A stretch of 64,000 nucleotides of DNA from Isoetes taiwanensis. Lineage: Eukaryota > Streptophyta > Lycopodiopsida > Isoetales > Isoetaceae. Under the pieces are notes generated by a model. That model saw nothing but the letters and a program-made list of their open reading frames with translations. It searched no databases and was not told the DNA's origin. Positions 33,661 to 46,439 of this stretch are shown one piece after another; the first letter of the stretch is position 1, and each line of letters starts with the position of its first letter. The stretch covers positions 778,852 through 842,851 of the forward strand of contig JAJEKV010000015.1 in NCBI GenBank assembly GCA_021234155.1, given 5' to 3'. The position numbers and the translations under genes are program-made.

Positions 33661-36394
33661 TAACAATTTGAAAGTTAAACAACCATTGTACAAAAATCTC
33701 AGCTGACTGCGAACATCTTCTAGTGCGTTGTTTTTCACTATATGGTACCTCTACCAGAATGATGTTAGGGTCAGGCATTGGTAGGCTTTAGCAACCTATA
33801 AAGTTTTGGATTGCAATGTGAAGGCAACAACAGTTATACTTGAAATCGTGTATTTCAACTATAAGTAATGTTTGCTTGAAAGTTGTAGATGTAGTTGTGT
33901 TGAGTTGCCCTAATATAAGAATTGTGTGTTGTTTTTAATTTGTGCATTATGGATTTGGTTAGGCCATAGAAGCATAATGATTAGAGAATTTTATGAATGC
34001 ACTATACTTCTGGGTTAAATTATATGGTGTTATCGTGTTATCAAATGCGATCATGTATGTCTTACACATGAGAGGTATGGATATATTTAATAGTCAAGTG
34101 ATTTCTTAAGATAGATAGAGCAATTGATTTCGAAATTGAAGATATTATGAACGATACCCCAATATATGGGTCTGCCAATTCACCCTAACGTGGATCTAGA
34201 ATTATTCGTTTATGCTAGTCGATCCAATATGGATGTAATGTATGTTTCAAAAATTCATCCTAATATAGGTGTAATGCTTCATGCAGTAAATAAAATGAGA
34301 ATATCTATTCAATATCTACTCAAATATAGTTTTGTGTTGATTTCTTGGAATAGTGTAATTGTTAGGCTTATATATGTCTGATTCTAATTCATACAGTAAA
34401 TAAGAAAACCATGTTTATTCAATGTGTATCCAAGCGAGTCAATGTGTATGGTGTATTTGCTGTCATTACTCACTGATAAAGTTGCTTGTGAAATAGATAT
34501 TAATGTTGCATGCTGTATCCAGTAATTCGTGCATTCTATATTCAAGTAAATTCGTCAGAAGACTGTTTGCACATTGTTATAATGTAGTCGTCTCCACTAC
34601 ATATGGGCTATGGGCTACATTAAGATTGCAAGAAGCACCCATGGGAAAACTCAAAAGCATCCATTGAATACAAAGTTTCAAAAAGAGAAACAATGGTTCT
34701 TCTCATACATTAGTCTTTTGGGAATTGCCATCTTCACAACAAATAAATAGTCAGCATTCAACTTTGGAGCTGGCACCTTAGAGCTTCCATACCATTGCTT
34801 GAATTTACCTAGATGCCAACAGATCAAATGCCTTTGTAAAAATATTTCTCAAATTCACCATTTCAAAATTACCTTTTTCATCACGCAAAAAATATGGTAA
34901 CCAAGTACATCAATGGTAATTTCTAAGATGGCATCAAGATAGCTGATGGAAATAGTAGAGCGGAAGGTAGTTGCCTCTCTCTCTCTCTATACTTGTAGTG
35001 TCCATAAGTTCATGGGTGGGGTGGTTGAACACAGAAGCCTAACAATGCCAAGCATAAGAAGTTGTATATACCAAGTGTATTGGTCTAGAATGTTGTGTAC
35101 TTTTATTGGAAGAGCATAGAGCAATTTGGCACAAAAAGAAAAGAGTACAAAATTAGATCCAATATAAAGGTGGCCATATCAACAATTGTAATGCATAAGG
35201 TAGATCTTTTGCACACATAGAATTCAGGAGATTAGTTTTTGTGTATATGGCATTAAAGATTTAAAATCAATTATGTTAATAGTGGATGTTTCCTTAGATT
35301 GAAATGTTTCCCTAGACGTTGGTTGAACAATGCTTCTAAATCAATTGTGATTATAGAGCTCGTGACTATCAGTTGCAAACAAAAATCCTAAAACATCCTA
35401 AGCAGAGAGTTGTTCTGAAGATTTCACATTGTTCCTTGCTAGGAGGCATGAGAGAGCTAGGAATGAAATAGAATAAGTTTAAAGATGAATGGGCCATGGG
35501 AGCCATACAAAGCTAGATAGAATTACCATCTACGAAATGCTAGATGGCATATTTGTAGTCTGTAATAAAAATAGTAGTAGCTTTGATATGATTTGAATAT
35601 TGTCAGTTTTAGTATGGGGTATCGTGGTTGCAAATCAGTATGCATTTAATGGAATACAACTGCGGCTGTAAAATTAAGTTTGTTGGCAATAGAATGTGTT
35701 TTAACAATAGCAAAAAGCTAAGGAAGTAAAATATAGTACTAATGGAATCAAAAGCAGCAATTTTAGACAAATACCTCCTGCATCAAAATGTTTCGAATTC
35801 TTAAAGCTTGAAAGGTATGCGTTTTTTATGTGGGCCTCTGCAAGCAATTGCTTCTGATATTTTCTTTGCCATATATTACCTGCATCTGTGCAAGCGAGAC
35901 CTCAATGCTTACAGCATGTTCCCAATTTCTCTGACCCTTCTTAGATGTCTTGCTCCGGAAGAGACCACCTCATCTGTGCAAAGAAATATGAAAGGGTTTA
36001 GAATTGACCTGGCCCATATATAAAGATTTAAGCAGAGGATTCGCTCCTACAAAGACTAACTCATCTATGCAAAGAAATAAGAAAGGGTTTAGGATTAACG
36101 TGGTCCATACATAAGGATTCAAGCAGATATGCATCCTCAGCCACTCAACCGCAGGCCCTTGCTCAAAAGTCGAGCAATCACGGCAGAAAAAACCCAACCA
36201 TTACCGTGTAGATTTTGCAGAAGTATAAAACAGTTGACTTCAGCCGATTAGATTCTTAGACCATTAGCCAAAATTGCAAGAGGAAGCGGATCCATCTGTT
36301 GCATACCCATCTCTTTGTGCACAGAAGGGAAGGATTCGTGTATTCATAGATTAGATAGATTCGTGGGTTTTCAAAAGTAAAAACTTTGCATGGA
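33661..36394. other. AT-rich intergenic DNA with minor features
   Basis: A (CT)n run lies near 34976-34990. At about 35960-36130 two copies of TCATCTGTGCAAAGAAATA-like sequence repeat 80 bp apart. No gene was recognised. Confidence 0.45.
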
Positions 36395-36402
36395 GCTTTT
36401 TC

Positions 36403-36615
36403 AAGGGTTCGAAATTGGGGGGGTTCGACCCTTAAAAATCCGGCCATTCCAAAAAATTTCCGATAGCCAAAAAATATTCCCGGCATTTTTTCAGGCTATT
36501 TTCGGAGAAGTTTCTAAGGATTTCCGGAAAAGTACTATAATTTCATGTATTTCCGGCAGCCTTAAATGTAAGCAGGCATTTTTAATGGTTAGGGCAAATT
36601 CTAATTTCGAACCCT
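36403..36615. mobile_element. hAT-type MITE, 213 bp, 8-bp target duplication GCTTTTTC
   Basis: Terminal inverted repeats AAGGGTTCGAAATT (left) and CAGGGTTCGAAATT (right, reversed) are flanked by exact copies of GCTTTTTC at 36395-36402 and 36616-36623. Length, absence of coding sequence and duplication length fit a non-autonomous hAT. The terminal sequence differs from the large hAT here, so it belongs to another family. Confidence 0.88.
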
Positions 36616-36794
36616 GGCTTTTTCCCTTATCGACATTTCTGTCCTTGTCTTTTTTCTTCTTTAGGAAATTCCTCCAGGTATCAAAGCATGTCCTTTTTTA
36701 AAACACAGAACATGCATTAAAGAGCAATTATTAACGCCAAAAACCTGTCAGTGAAACAAAAGATATATTGAATGTCCCATACTGCCATGCATAC

Positions 36795-37179
36795 CTTCTC
36801 ATCCTTATCCCACATATTCTCCACAATCTGAGAGATAATAGCAGCTGCATAAACATTTAATAGATGAAATGATTAAAAAACAGTTCTAAAGTCTTAACTC
36901 TTTGAGTTCAATCATTTGCAACTTTACCAATAAGAATATGGATGTGTAGAAAATAGTGCAGAACACTGAGTTGCCATGACCCAAACGATGTCCAAGAGAA
37001 TGCTTACCAGGTCTTGCAAAATACTTCCATTTGCTCAACCACAATCTTGGCTAGGCGCTTTCTGTAACGTTGTCGAGCCCTGTAAGGTTGAACACATCTC
37101 TGCAATCTTTGGCACCTCAGAAGAGTTTCACATTTGTGTACATTCACTCTGCACCGCGGGCAGAGATCACTGTTGCCAG
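36795..37179 (-). other. Exon-like pieces of an unrecognised minus-strand gene
   Basis: A piece at 37179-37008 lies between a TTTAG acceptor and a GTAAGC donor and reads GNSDLCPRCRVNVHKCETLL, then RQRYRKRLAKIVVEQMEVF. The Cys-rich start resembles a zinc-binding module and the second half an IQ-like helix. A second piece at 36844-36795 reads AIISQIVENMWDKDEK before GTATGC. The two do not join in phase by simple splicing, so this may be a decayed gene. Family unknown. Confidence 0.4.
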
Positions 37180-37316
37180 CTAAACACACCATGAGGCAAG
37201 AGATTTTCATTATGTTAATGCTGCCCTTAATATTGGCAGCTGACCATGGTATAGGAGATCATGGCCTTCAAAAGATTGCTAAGCGTCTCGGGGCCCTCTG
37301 AATTTTTCTGAATTGA

Positions 37317-37492
37317 TCATCTCAGAAGCTCAAGAAGTTCTTGGGTTATGGAGATTCACATAGCTTGTAAGCATGTAAGTTATACAAAGCTTGTATTACA
37401 TATCAACTCAGAAGCTCAAGAAGTTCTTGGGTTATGGAAATTCACATAGCTTGTAAGCATGTAAGTTATACAAAGGTTGTATTACATAAGTT
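37317..37492. repeat. 86-bp tandem duplication
   Basis: CTCAGAAGCTCAAGAAGTTC and the following 65 bp occur twice with an 86-bp period and very few differences. Confidence 0.9.
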
Positions 37493-40400
37493 ATTAATAT
37501 ATATATTTTGGTTATCGGCAAAGCGAAGTTCTCTTTTCTTCTCCAATTCCTGATAAATACAACTCCATCTTCTGACAGAATCAAGCAGATTATGCATTGG
37601 AGATGCAAATGCTAATTATTGCATTTGCTATGCCAAACTATTGCAGGGCAGGAATGGTATCCAATGCTAGGCAGATTGCAGAGATATCAAATTCCTATGC
37701 CCTATACAGTTTTGTAATTTATCATGTAGACAATAATAGCCTAAGGTATTTCTTACCATAGCATGGCAGATCATAGTCAGGAATATATTTGTGTCTCCAT
37801 CCATCCCTCACCATTACATAAACGCTCTAGCTTCGATGTGTTCAACTCATCAATGCTAATGAGGGGAATAGAAGGGAGAAACTTTACTTGGTTCCCATTT
37901 GGTGCATACAAAGATTCCTGCAACAGTTCCTTCCTTCCCGTCAACACACAGGAGTACTGAAAGAATAGATGAAATCCAAAAATAAAGATGCATCGTGGCT
38001 TCATCTTATTATCGTGTTATTGTAAGTTCTAGTCTATATGCAGTTCAAGCTAACATGGGATGTAACAGACCAACTTGTCGCCTACTCTAAAAGATTCCAA
38101 CATATCTTGGATTTTTTTTATCTTCTATTAGCATCTTAGGCTCCATGAAAAATACGCAGGATAAATGTTAGATGGTTCACATATGGTAAGGAATCACACG
38201 GTTTGCTAGATGCCTACCTTTTTCACAGTGTTGCAACAGGACATAAGCATCCCTATTTCAAGATACATCGTCACCTAAGGAAGACAGTTACAATTCTGAG
38301 TGTTTAGAACAGAGATGTAGCTTCATCACAGATTTGTATGAACATGCCACTTGAGTTCTAAAGAAGTCCAAAAAAGAACCTAGGAACATGCACAGATGAA
38401 TAGATCAACATCTTAATGAACTTAACTCTTAGTTCTTTATCTATTCCTCAGAAAGGACATATCATGAAAGCATTGCCATCTTATCTGAGAATGGAAGCAA
38501 TATGTGAAAGATGGAGATCCTTGAAAGAAACTTCTAGAATTGCATGATTGTGGAAAGTAATATTAGCGCAAAGAAAGAAACATTTAAACATACCCAGGTG
38601 TCAAATTCTGAATTGCAGATGATAGCATGATAATGGATTCTATTCTTGGTGGAATTGCATCTGCAAAGGTAAACAACAAAGAATCATTCTATTCTATTCT
38701 ATTCTACATATATTTCCTATACATATCTTTCACACTACATTTCAATGTGAAGTTGCAATAGACATCTCAAATACTAAATGCATGCAAGCATTCTTAATGA
38801 TATGTCATGTCGGCGCTTCCTCTTCTCTCAACAATTAAATTTGGCCTTCCCCTTCTTTGAAATTTTGTAATTTTTCCACCCAGAATGGTGATGCTTTTTT
38901 CCCCCGGTGATGCTATTCTCTCGTATGGTTTGTTGTGTTGGTCCTTATAGCGTTGGTTTTGGGGCATTGTGCCTTTACGCGTCTAAGCATTTGCTATCCA
39001 AAAGAAGTTGGTAGTCATGTTTATCTATAGCATCATGAGAGCTAAGACATATTTTTTCCCTTTATTTTTCGGAGCTATGGACTTCATCCCAGAGAATCGA
39101 TTTGGGCGAGAAGCCCAATGATGATAGAAGCATAGTCCCATTTAGAATAGACTCTCAATAGCATTCTTAATGATATTCACACAAATGTGCAATCAACCAC
39201 TTCTATAGAATCGATTTGGGCGAATGATGATGATAGAGAAGCATAGTGATGGACTCTCAATAGCAGTAATTCACACAAATGTGCAATCAACCATACTCTG
39301 TCTATATAAATCAAATCTAAAGGGGTCTATACAAACATCATATGCAACTGGTTTCTCTAAGTGATAGGCATCCCCATTCACCTGCACGTTCTGGATCCAT
39401 CCACATAGGGCTTAAGTAATGCATGATCTTCTAGAGATTATTTTGTTTTCACTGGTTAAAGTTCTTCTACACAGAACATGATATGCATGGCAAGCAGACA
39501 CGGAGGCCGAGCTTGTTCAATTAAAAAAGAAAAGAAAATAAGAGCTGCAAACTCTTACCTTGATAACCCAATTAACAGGTACTACTACAGATGAAGTAGC
39601 CTCCCTATTTGTAAAACGTCCTCTATTTGCCCAAAACGACCTCTGCAAAGAATCTTCAAACACAAAAAGGGTAGGAAGGAATCTAAAATAAGCTCATAAA
39701 AAACCACATACCCTGTCAAGAAGAACTGGAAGAATCGTGAAGCGTCAAAGTTACAAAACAGAAAAAATGCTTACCCTGTAATCATCCATCCGACCATGGC
39801 TGTTGTCTTTGCTCCATCAAATCTCTGCCGTCAAGCCACAACCGCACCAAAATCCAAAGGATTAAGAAAAAAACCTTGCTGCATGCTTGTTCTGTATGGC
39901 GTCACACTATATGCCCTCTCGACTGAATAACTGTGGAGCCAAAATCATAGAAGGAAAAAATTCTACGATTTTTGGGAAATCGAGAAGTTTTTCCGGCAGC
40001 AAAATCTTACAAAATCATAAGAAATCAACTTAAAAAAATTCCAAAAATATTTTTGGTCAAACCTGAAAATCCCAAATTAACAAGATTGATAATTGGATTT
40101 TCCCTTTATTTTTAATGGGTAGTTCGCATGTGTGCGGCTACCCACTATCCACCATTGTAGAAAATCTGCTGAGATGAATGAGAAGCAAGTGGCGGTTTGT
40201 TGGTTTCATGCGAGTCCCATTCTAGAATAACAATATTCAAAGATGATTCTATCAGAAGATTTTTATACAACTTTGTTCTACAAAACAATAGTCAAAGGCA
40301 TGTCTTCAACCAACAAAATTGTTGCGTCATGCATTCTTGTTACAGTACTGGGATTTTATGGGCCGATAAATAATAGAACAATTTAAAAATAACAGATTGG

Positions 40401-40807
40401 ATGTTAAAGCCAACAAACACGTTCAGTTCACACTTGGCTCATGTTCAAGCCTAAAGAGACCTTGTAGGCGGACGTCCACTTCTTGCATGCAACTATGAAT
40501 TTTTATTCATGTTATTCAAGTAGCACTAATCTCACCACCTGAGTAGATCATAATGTTAATCACTTTATACATTTGGCAGTATCTACCACTGAGTATAGGA
40601 TCCATGTATATGTAATAAAATAGTAAAATAACAATTGCCTTGCTAGAGGTCTGTGTAGTACCAAGAACTATATTTGACCATTGTTGATCATCCAAAAAGA
40701 AAACATAATTTAATTTATTCCATGGCCGTAATAGATAAATATACATGAGAAACTATTGCCAATGACTTTCTTGACATCATCCAATTTGAAAAAAAGTAAA
40801 ATTCTAC
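37493..40807. other. AT-rich intergenic DNA with small repeats
   Basis: Contains an ATTCT run at 38685-38705, probably a relic LINE tail, and an imperfect duplication of about 115-125 bp at about 39090-39300 (AGAATCGATTTGGGCGA and TGTGCAATCAACCA repeated). The word GTTGGTTTCATGCGAGTCCC at about 40200 is shared with 33090. No gene was recognised. Confidence 0.45.
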
Positions 40808-40815
40808 ATGTCATT

Positions 40816-41305
40816 CAATGTTGTTAAGCACGTCAAAATCCGTACATTTAAAAAATATCTTTTAAGATTTTTGAAAAAATCCTTAAAAACGTATTTTACA
40901 CAAAATACGTTAAAAATCTTTAAAATCCTTAAAAATCTTTGAAGATCCTTAGACTTTGATTTTTTTATCCAAATATATGATATTCTTGAATTTATTTATC
41001 TTTGTATATAGAATTCTTATATTTCTTAACCTCTATAATAATGTTTTTCTGAAGTTTTTTAAGAGTTGCATGGCAAAACAACTATGATATCTTTGTATTT
41101 GAACAAAATAATTCTTAATAGCAGCATAAGCTTCTAATTTACTTGTTGGCATGCTAGGACTTGTAAAATGTAGCAAAGATGTGCATTTTAATCAGAGCCC
41201 CTTTTTTTTGGGAGGGTAATACCAAATCATAAAAATCATTTAAAAAACGTGATGATTTTTATAGAGGGTACTTTAAAAATAAAAAAGGGGTTTTTAACAA
41301 CCTTG
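40816..41305. mobile_element. hAT-type MITE, 490 bp, 8-bp target duplication ATGTCATT
   Basis: Terminal inverted repeats CAATGTTGTTAA (left) and CAAGGTTGTTAA (right, reversed) are flanked by exact ATGTCATT at 40808-40815 and 41306-41313. The terminus matches the CAATGTTGT end of the large hAT at 11846-20986, and both carry AAACGTATTTT-like subterminal words. This makes a shared transposase plausible. The interior is AT-rich and non-coding, with repeated AAAATCCTTAAAAATC words. Confidence 0.9.
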
Positions 41306-41313
41306 ATGTCATT

Positions 41314-43027
41314 GCACACATGTCCTTTCCTCAACGATGTGTCCAAAAATGTATTACATGCATATCAATTGCGCACAAGCACGTAAGATAATCAAGGTCC
41401 TCAAAAAACAAAGCGAGTGGAATTGATACGGAGCTAACGAAAACAGTGAACCAAAAAGCCACAAACATATAAATAACTATAAACCTAACAAATTTTACCT
41501 TGTCAAAGTCTTCTGATGTGCCTCTTGCTAGTTTATTATTATGATTATTATTAATATTTTTAAAGCTTTAGTGCCGTTGTGCCTTTTTTTTCCTATTGGT
41601 TTCTATATTTGTTATGCTCTTGTCTCTTCCTTTGTGGTTGTAACATATTTTACTTCTGTACATAACCCTGAATTGTCTTCCTCTGATTTCCTTTTGCTTC
41701 TGCCGCCATTTCCTTTATTTCATAGGATTTTTAATCTTTCTTATCTGATATTGCTGCCTCTTTCTTCTTTTCATTATACCTCCGACAAGCTACCCCTTGT
41801 GGCTTCCCATGTTCAAGTCGTCTCTCTTTTCGCTTATCCTTCGGCCTTATTTCCTCTTTGTCCCATGGTTCTCTTATTCTTATTTGTCGTCGGGCATCTT
41901 CGCATTTCAGAAGCTTTGAACTTAAATTAGCGAGATTTGTCTTTTGCACCTTTGTATACTAAACTTTTTTAGTCATCATTCAAAGAGGGATCAGTGATCT
42001 CATCATTATTACATCATCTTTTGCTTGTGCCATATCTTCATTCCAGCATCTTCCTATATGGGCCAGTTTTCAAGCCTTGATCCTCCTTCCTGCAACCCTC
42101 TTTTTCGTTCCTCTCCTAGTTCTGTCCTTTCGCTGTCCTATTCAACTGCTTGCCTTTGGTGCCGTCAATGTCTTTCTGCCATTTGATTAGATCCAGCATG
42201 GTATGGTACTCATTTGGCTCAATGCAAAGGTGCTATTGCAGCAGCCGATAGCGGGTTCATGATTCGTCGTCCTCTCATGCACGTTACATTCAACCAGATC
42301 TTCAACAATAGCTGCAATCATATCCTCACTTAGACGTGTGAGTAGAGAGTCATCTTCTATTTGACCAGTTTGATGTGCATACGTCGTGAGTCCTTCTCAT
42401 GAGAATGATCGACCCACATTGTTCGATCGATATATTGGGGAGAGGTGAGCAATACATACTTGGATTCTCATGAGTCCTTCTCAATATTATATCATTAACA
42501 TTCTTCTTCTAGCAGTATTATATCATTGTATGTTTCATATTGTTTGCTTGGTATGAATAGCCTGCGCTATTGAGAATTTTATTTATCATTGATGTTTTTT
42601 TGCTACGGCCAGATCCTTCATTTTATTTATTTATTTATTTATTTTTACGTGGCATGCAGAACCTGGCCCTTTAAAAGTTTATGTTTTTCTAATGTGGTTT
42701 TGCACGACCAAACCCTCTATTTCGTTAGCAGTTTTTTGTAAGTGTGGTGCACTTGGCCATCCCCGCTAGAGGCCATCATCGTGTCACCCCATGCCCGCAT
42801 TCTATAGTGCCCCATTTTTCCACATGGCATCCCCAATGATTCTTTCAGACTCGTATTATATTTCATACAAGATCAGATTTCATCCTTAAAACGAATAAAA
42901 CATGCATTTATCTAGATAATTTGCCACTATATGTCATGCTCCACTAGATTTTGCATATAAGCTAATGAGTCTTTGCCGGATAAAAACGAAACTGAAAATT
43001 AAGGAAACTAACACCCTATTTTCTTAT
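41314..43027. other. AT-rich intergenic DNA, (TTTA)n microsatellite
   Basis: A TTTA repeat lies at about 42620-42647. The 129-codon plus-strand frame at 41541-41930 is hydrophobic because the strand is T-rich; it has no domain similarity and is not called as a gene. Confidence 0.45.
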
Positions 43028-43160
43028 GCCTGAGCCACGTCCCATGTTTGAGTGGATGTGCCATGTTTGAGCCACGTATCCACTTTGAGCCACGTGGCAT
43101 GTTTGAGTCTAAAGGCATGTTTGAGCCGCGTGTCATGTTTGAGCCAAGGTGGCATGTTCT
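43028..43160. repeat. GGCATGTTTGAGCC minisatellite, short array
   Basis: Several degenerate units of about 20 bp (core CATGTTTGAGCCACGT). Same core as the longer array at 43962-44445. Confidence 0.85.
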
Positions 43161-43170
43161 AGCATACGGG

Positions 43171-43395
43171 CAAAACATTTCAACCATAAAAAAATATACA
43201 AAATCCCATATCAACCATAGGCGCTCTGAAAGCCGGTCACACGTTTTCAATTATAACTAGAGATCGAGAACTCTGTTTCAGCTGAAACATTTTAACCATA
43301 GAAAAATATACAAAATCACATATCAACCCTAGGCGCTCTGAAAGCTGGTCACACGTTTTCAATCATAACTTGAGATCTAGAACCCTGTTTCAACC
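43171..43395. repeat. About 110-bp tandem duplication between the minisatellite arrays
   Basis: AAAATATACAAAATC, GGCGCTCTGAAAGC and GGTCACACGTTTTCAAT occur in both halves in the same order. Confidence 0.88.
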
Positions 43396-43961
43396 CCCCT
43401 CCGGGAGCTCGGTTCCCCTATCTGACCATCGAATTGGCCATTTAAGTAACCTGCTTCGAATAGGTTCAAAAAAATCCAAGATCGGTCCGAGAGAACATAT
43501 CAAACCGTGAAGCGACCTGCAGGCGACCGTGTAGAAACCTAAGTGGTTTGTCATGCTCCGGAATGGAGAATTGACTTCGTCATATCATCTGGAATGGCAA
43601 AATTACCTTAGAGACCAAGTTATATGTTTTTGCAACGAAAGAAACACGAACACTCTACATTGCAGTATTCTGTAGCCACCTCCTAGACCATGAGCCTATG
43701 AACATGCTGGACATGAGCTGCTTTGGCGCTTCTTGGAGAGGGGTGGTCCTCTGGCCACAAAACTTGGTCTTTATGATAATGTCGACATTCCGAGTCCGTT
43801 GGCAGAGCCAATTCATAGTTCTGGAGTGCCTTCAGGAGAGAACTTTTGTTGGGAGCTACTTACGGAAGGTTTTAAGGGTCCTTCTTCTGGTATCAACACC
43901 CTCCCTTTACGTGATGATATTATGCAAGATCCTGGTCAAATCTGACCAAGGAGTTTAGGTG

Positions 43962-44445
43962 ACATGTTTGAGCCTTGACACGCTAGAGCCTAGGTGGCAT
44001 GTTGGAGCCCACGTGGCATGTTTGAGCCAGTAGCATGTTGGAGCCCACGTGGCATGTTTGAGCCACCTTGGGCTTGGCATGTTGGAGCCTAGGTGGCATG
44101 GTGGAGCCCGCGTGTCATGTTTGTGCCACCTTGGCATGTTGGAGTCTAGGTGGCATGTTGGAGCCCGCATGGCATTTCGGAACCTAAGTGGCATGTCCGA
44201 GCCACCTTGGCATGTTTGAGCCACCTTGCCATGTTGGAGCTCGCGTGGCTTTCGGAGCCTAGGTAGCATGGTTGAGCCACTTTGGCATGTTGGAGACGAG
44301 GTGGCATGTTGGAGCCCACATGGCATGTTTGGGCCACCTTGGCATGTTAGAGCCTAGGTGGCATGTTGGAGCCCACGTGCGATGTTTGAGCCTAGGTGGC
44401 ATGTTTAAGCCACCTTGGCATGTTTGAGCCTAGGTGACATGATGA
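43962..44445. repeat. GGCATGTTKGAGCC minisatellite, long array
   Basis: More than twenty degenerate units alternate CATGTTGGAGCCCACGTGG and CATGTTTGAGCCACCTTGG, which suggests a higher-order dimer of about 42-48 bp. Minus-strand frames through it (HLGSNMPRW-like repeats) are a by-product of the periodicity, not genes. Confidence 0.92.
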
Positions 44446-44626
44446 TGTTGCATGCCATTGATGACATGCCATGCCAAGTAAGCAAGGCCAACTTTTGACT
44501 GGCAAAGTTGACTGGCAAACTTGTGAAAATAGAGACTGGCAAAGGAATTGCACGTTTTATTAATAGAAGTCCTTAAGATCTCAAGAACAAATATTCAATT
44601 TCTTACTACAGTTCTTAATATCTAGT

Positions 44627-45073
44627 TTAACCCCCCAGCAGATCCCTAACTACATCATGAGTCATGGTTTTAGCCTCTGCTAGTTTTGCATTGAGCAAGA
44701 ATACCTGAAGTAAATGTATGCGTCAGCAAGATCTTTTTTCTTCAGAGTTCATAAATAATAGAATATAAAACAAGTGTAGTACAGGAAGCGTACTACTTTG
44801 TCCGGATGATGTCTCAATGCTAGTTTTTTACATGCCTTTTTAATCTCAATAGTTGTTGAGGATGGCTCAATTCCACTGCAAAAACAACAATTAATAAGGA
44901 CCATAAACACATCTAAGTTTTGAGGCAAACAAAATTGACTACAATATGTGTTCCCACCAAAAATGAGTTAAGGGAAAGAGACATCACTGAAGAGTATTAG
45001 TGGTCAACTGCATCTTCAACTCTTTTTCCGCCTTGGCCAAGCGTTCATAAATCTGCCCCAAGTCTTGCTGCAT
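44627..45073 (-). pseudogene. Exon fragments from unrelated genes: coiled coil, J-domain, kinesin-12-like
   Basis: Three minus-strand exon-like pieces follow one another. 45073-44987 is a coiled coil (MQQDLGQIYERLAKAEKELK). 44875 to about 44790 is a J-domain helix with the HPD motif (EIKKACKKLALRHHPDK), close to plant TPR-DnaJ proteins. 44704-44627 is a tail (NAKLAEAKTMTHDVVRDLLG) resembling plant kinesin-12, ending in TAA. Acceptor sites precede the J and kinesin pieces. Finding pieces of different gene families in 450 bp suggests captured fragments, as in Helitrons or Pack-type elements, or a decayed mosaic. Assignments rest on remembered motifs. Confidence 0.5.
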
Positions 45074-46439
45074 ATTGTGAGATTTATTTGAAGTTGTTAC
45101 ATTATTTCCTTTGAGCATTCTTGTTGGCCTTCAAGAAGACTAATCAAATGCAATGTTAACCATGTCGGCACCATGTCTTGGCCATAATCAATTTTTAACC
45201 TAAAGGTTTATGCATGCCCTAAATCAATATCCAGAAGTGACATAAGGTTTTCAAAGGTTAGAAATACACCAGTATTAGTTTTTATATCCTATAAAGGCAA
45301 TGGAAACTATTAAACTTTTATCAAGGTCATAAGCTTATGACACTTTGAGGCCAAAGGCAACGTTCCCATGTGGTTGCCTCACTTGACTTCGAAAAAAAAA
45401 GTCGAAGTCCAGGTTCACGCAATACCAACACAACTTAACTTTGCGACGTGGCAAAGTTTTTCTCGAAGCTAACTCCGAATTTTCAGAAAGGGCGGAGGAT
45501 TTCTGAAAGCTTCAGTCGACACCTTGATTTTTCTCTAGCCGGTGAACCCTTCCGGTTTACTGGAAATCTCCACAAGCAATACCGGTTATGGGCGCACCAT
45601 TCGGGTGGATTCTCCCCGTTTGAGAACCACAGTTTTGTGCACGGTCAGGTCCATGCATGGAGACATGAACTAGAAAGTAAAAGTTAACCACATCCACGTG
45701 ACATCTCTTTTAAAGTCAGATTAGAGTCCTGGTAACGTTGCCTAAATAATAACCTACACCAACAACTCTAGGGCTATGCGCAAAATGTCCAAGGCATCAA
45801 ATTTCCACATATTGCATTCTTTACATGCAATATACCATTTTCAGTGTCAACTATCGAGCCAATTTTTCAAGGTAGATAAAGATAGGTTTTTCAACCATTA
45901 TAAAATTTTGAAGGTCTTACCAACCTTTAAATATGAACTTAAAGCCATAGTATTAAATTAAGACCACGATCTTTAGACCATGCAACCAAGCAAATGCGGC
46001 TCCTGGCATAGTATCCATCTAGCAAATCTAAAGGGCAATTCACCCTAACTTATTTCCAGTATGCCCTACAAGTATTTTACTAAACCATAAAATACAAAGA
46101 CATTGCATGCATATAACAAATTCTATGTCTCTAGAGATGCCAAATTGTCCCCGACTGTCCCCGAGGAACTCTAGCAAGATTATAAAATTGTCAAGTTACT
46201 GTATGAATATAGTCTTGTAAGTCTATTGGATAGATTCTTAAGTGTCTTAAGTGTCCCATAAACGTCTAAATATGGGGTCTGTGTTAGCTCAAACCTACAA
46301 TACTAGCTAGGGATGGAAATTAATCCCCTCCCGCCCCCCCTCCCGGAACTAAATCAAGCTTAATTAAATAATACATCATTAGACAGATCGAGGAGCTTTG
46401 TGAAACATCAAATTTCATCTAAATAGCGCCTAGAAAAGC
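45074..46439. other. AT-rich intergenic DNA
   Basis: One 79-codon frame (45448-45687, plus) contains FSKLTPNFQKGRRISESF and has coding-like composition but no recognised family. Nothing else was identified. Confidence 0.4.

Noticed and set aside
41541-41930. 129-codon hydrophobic ORF
   Set aside because: It reflects T-rich sequence; no domain, no splice context, no similarity I recognise.
43955-44337. Overlapping minus-strand ORFs with HLGSNMPRW-like repeats
   Set aside because: They come from the minisatellite; all frames stay open because the unit repeats. Not a repeat protein gene.
43962-44445. CRISPR-like alternation of repeats and spacers
   Set aside because: Units are contiguous and degenerate with no unique spacers, and the DNA is plant nuclear sequence.
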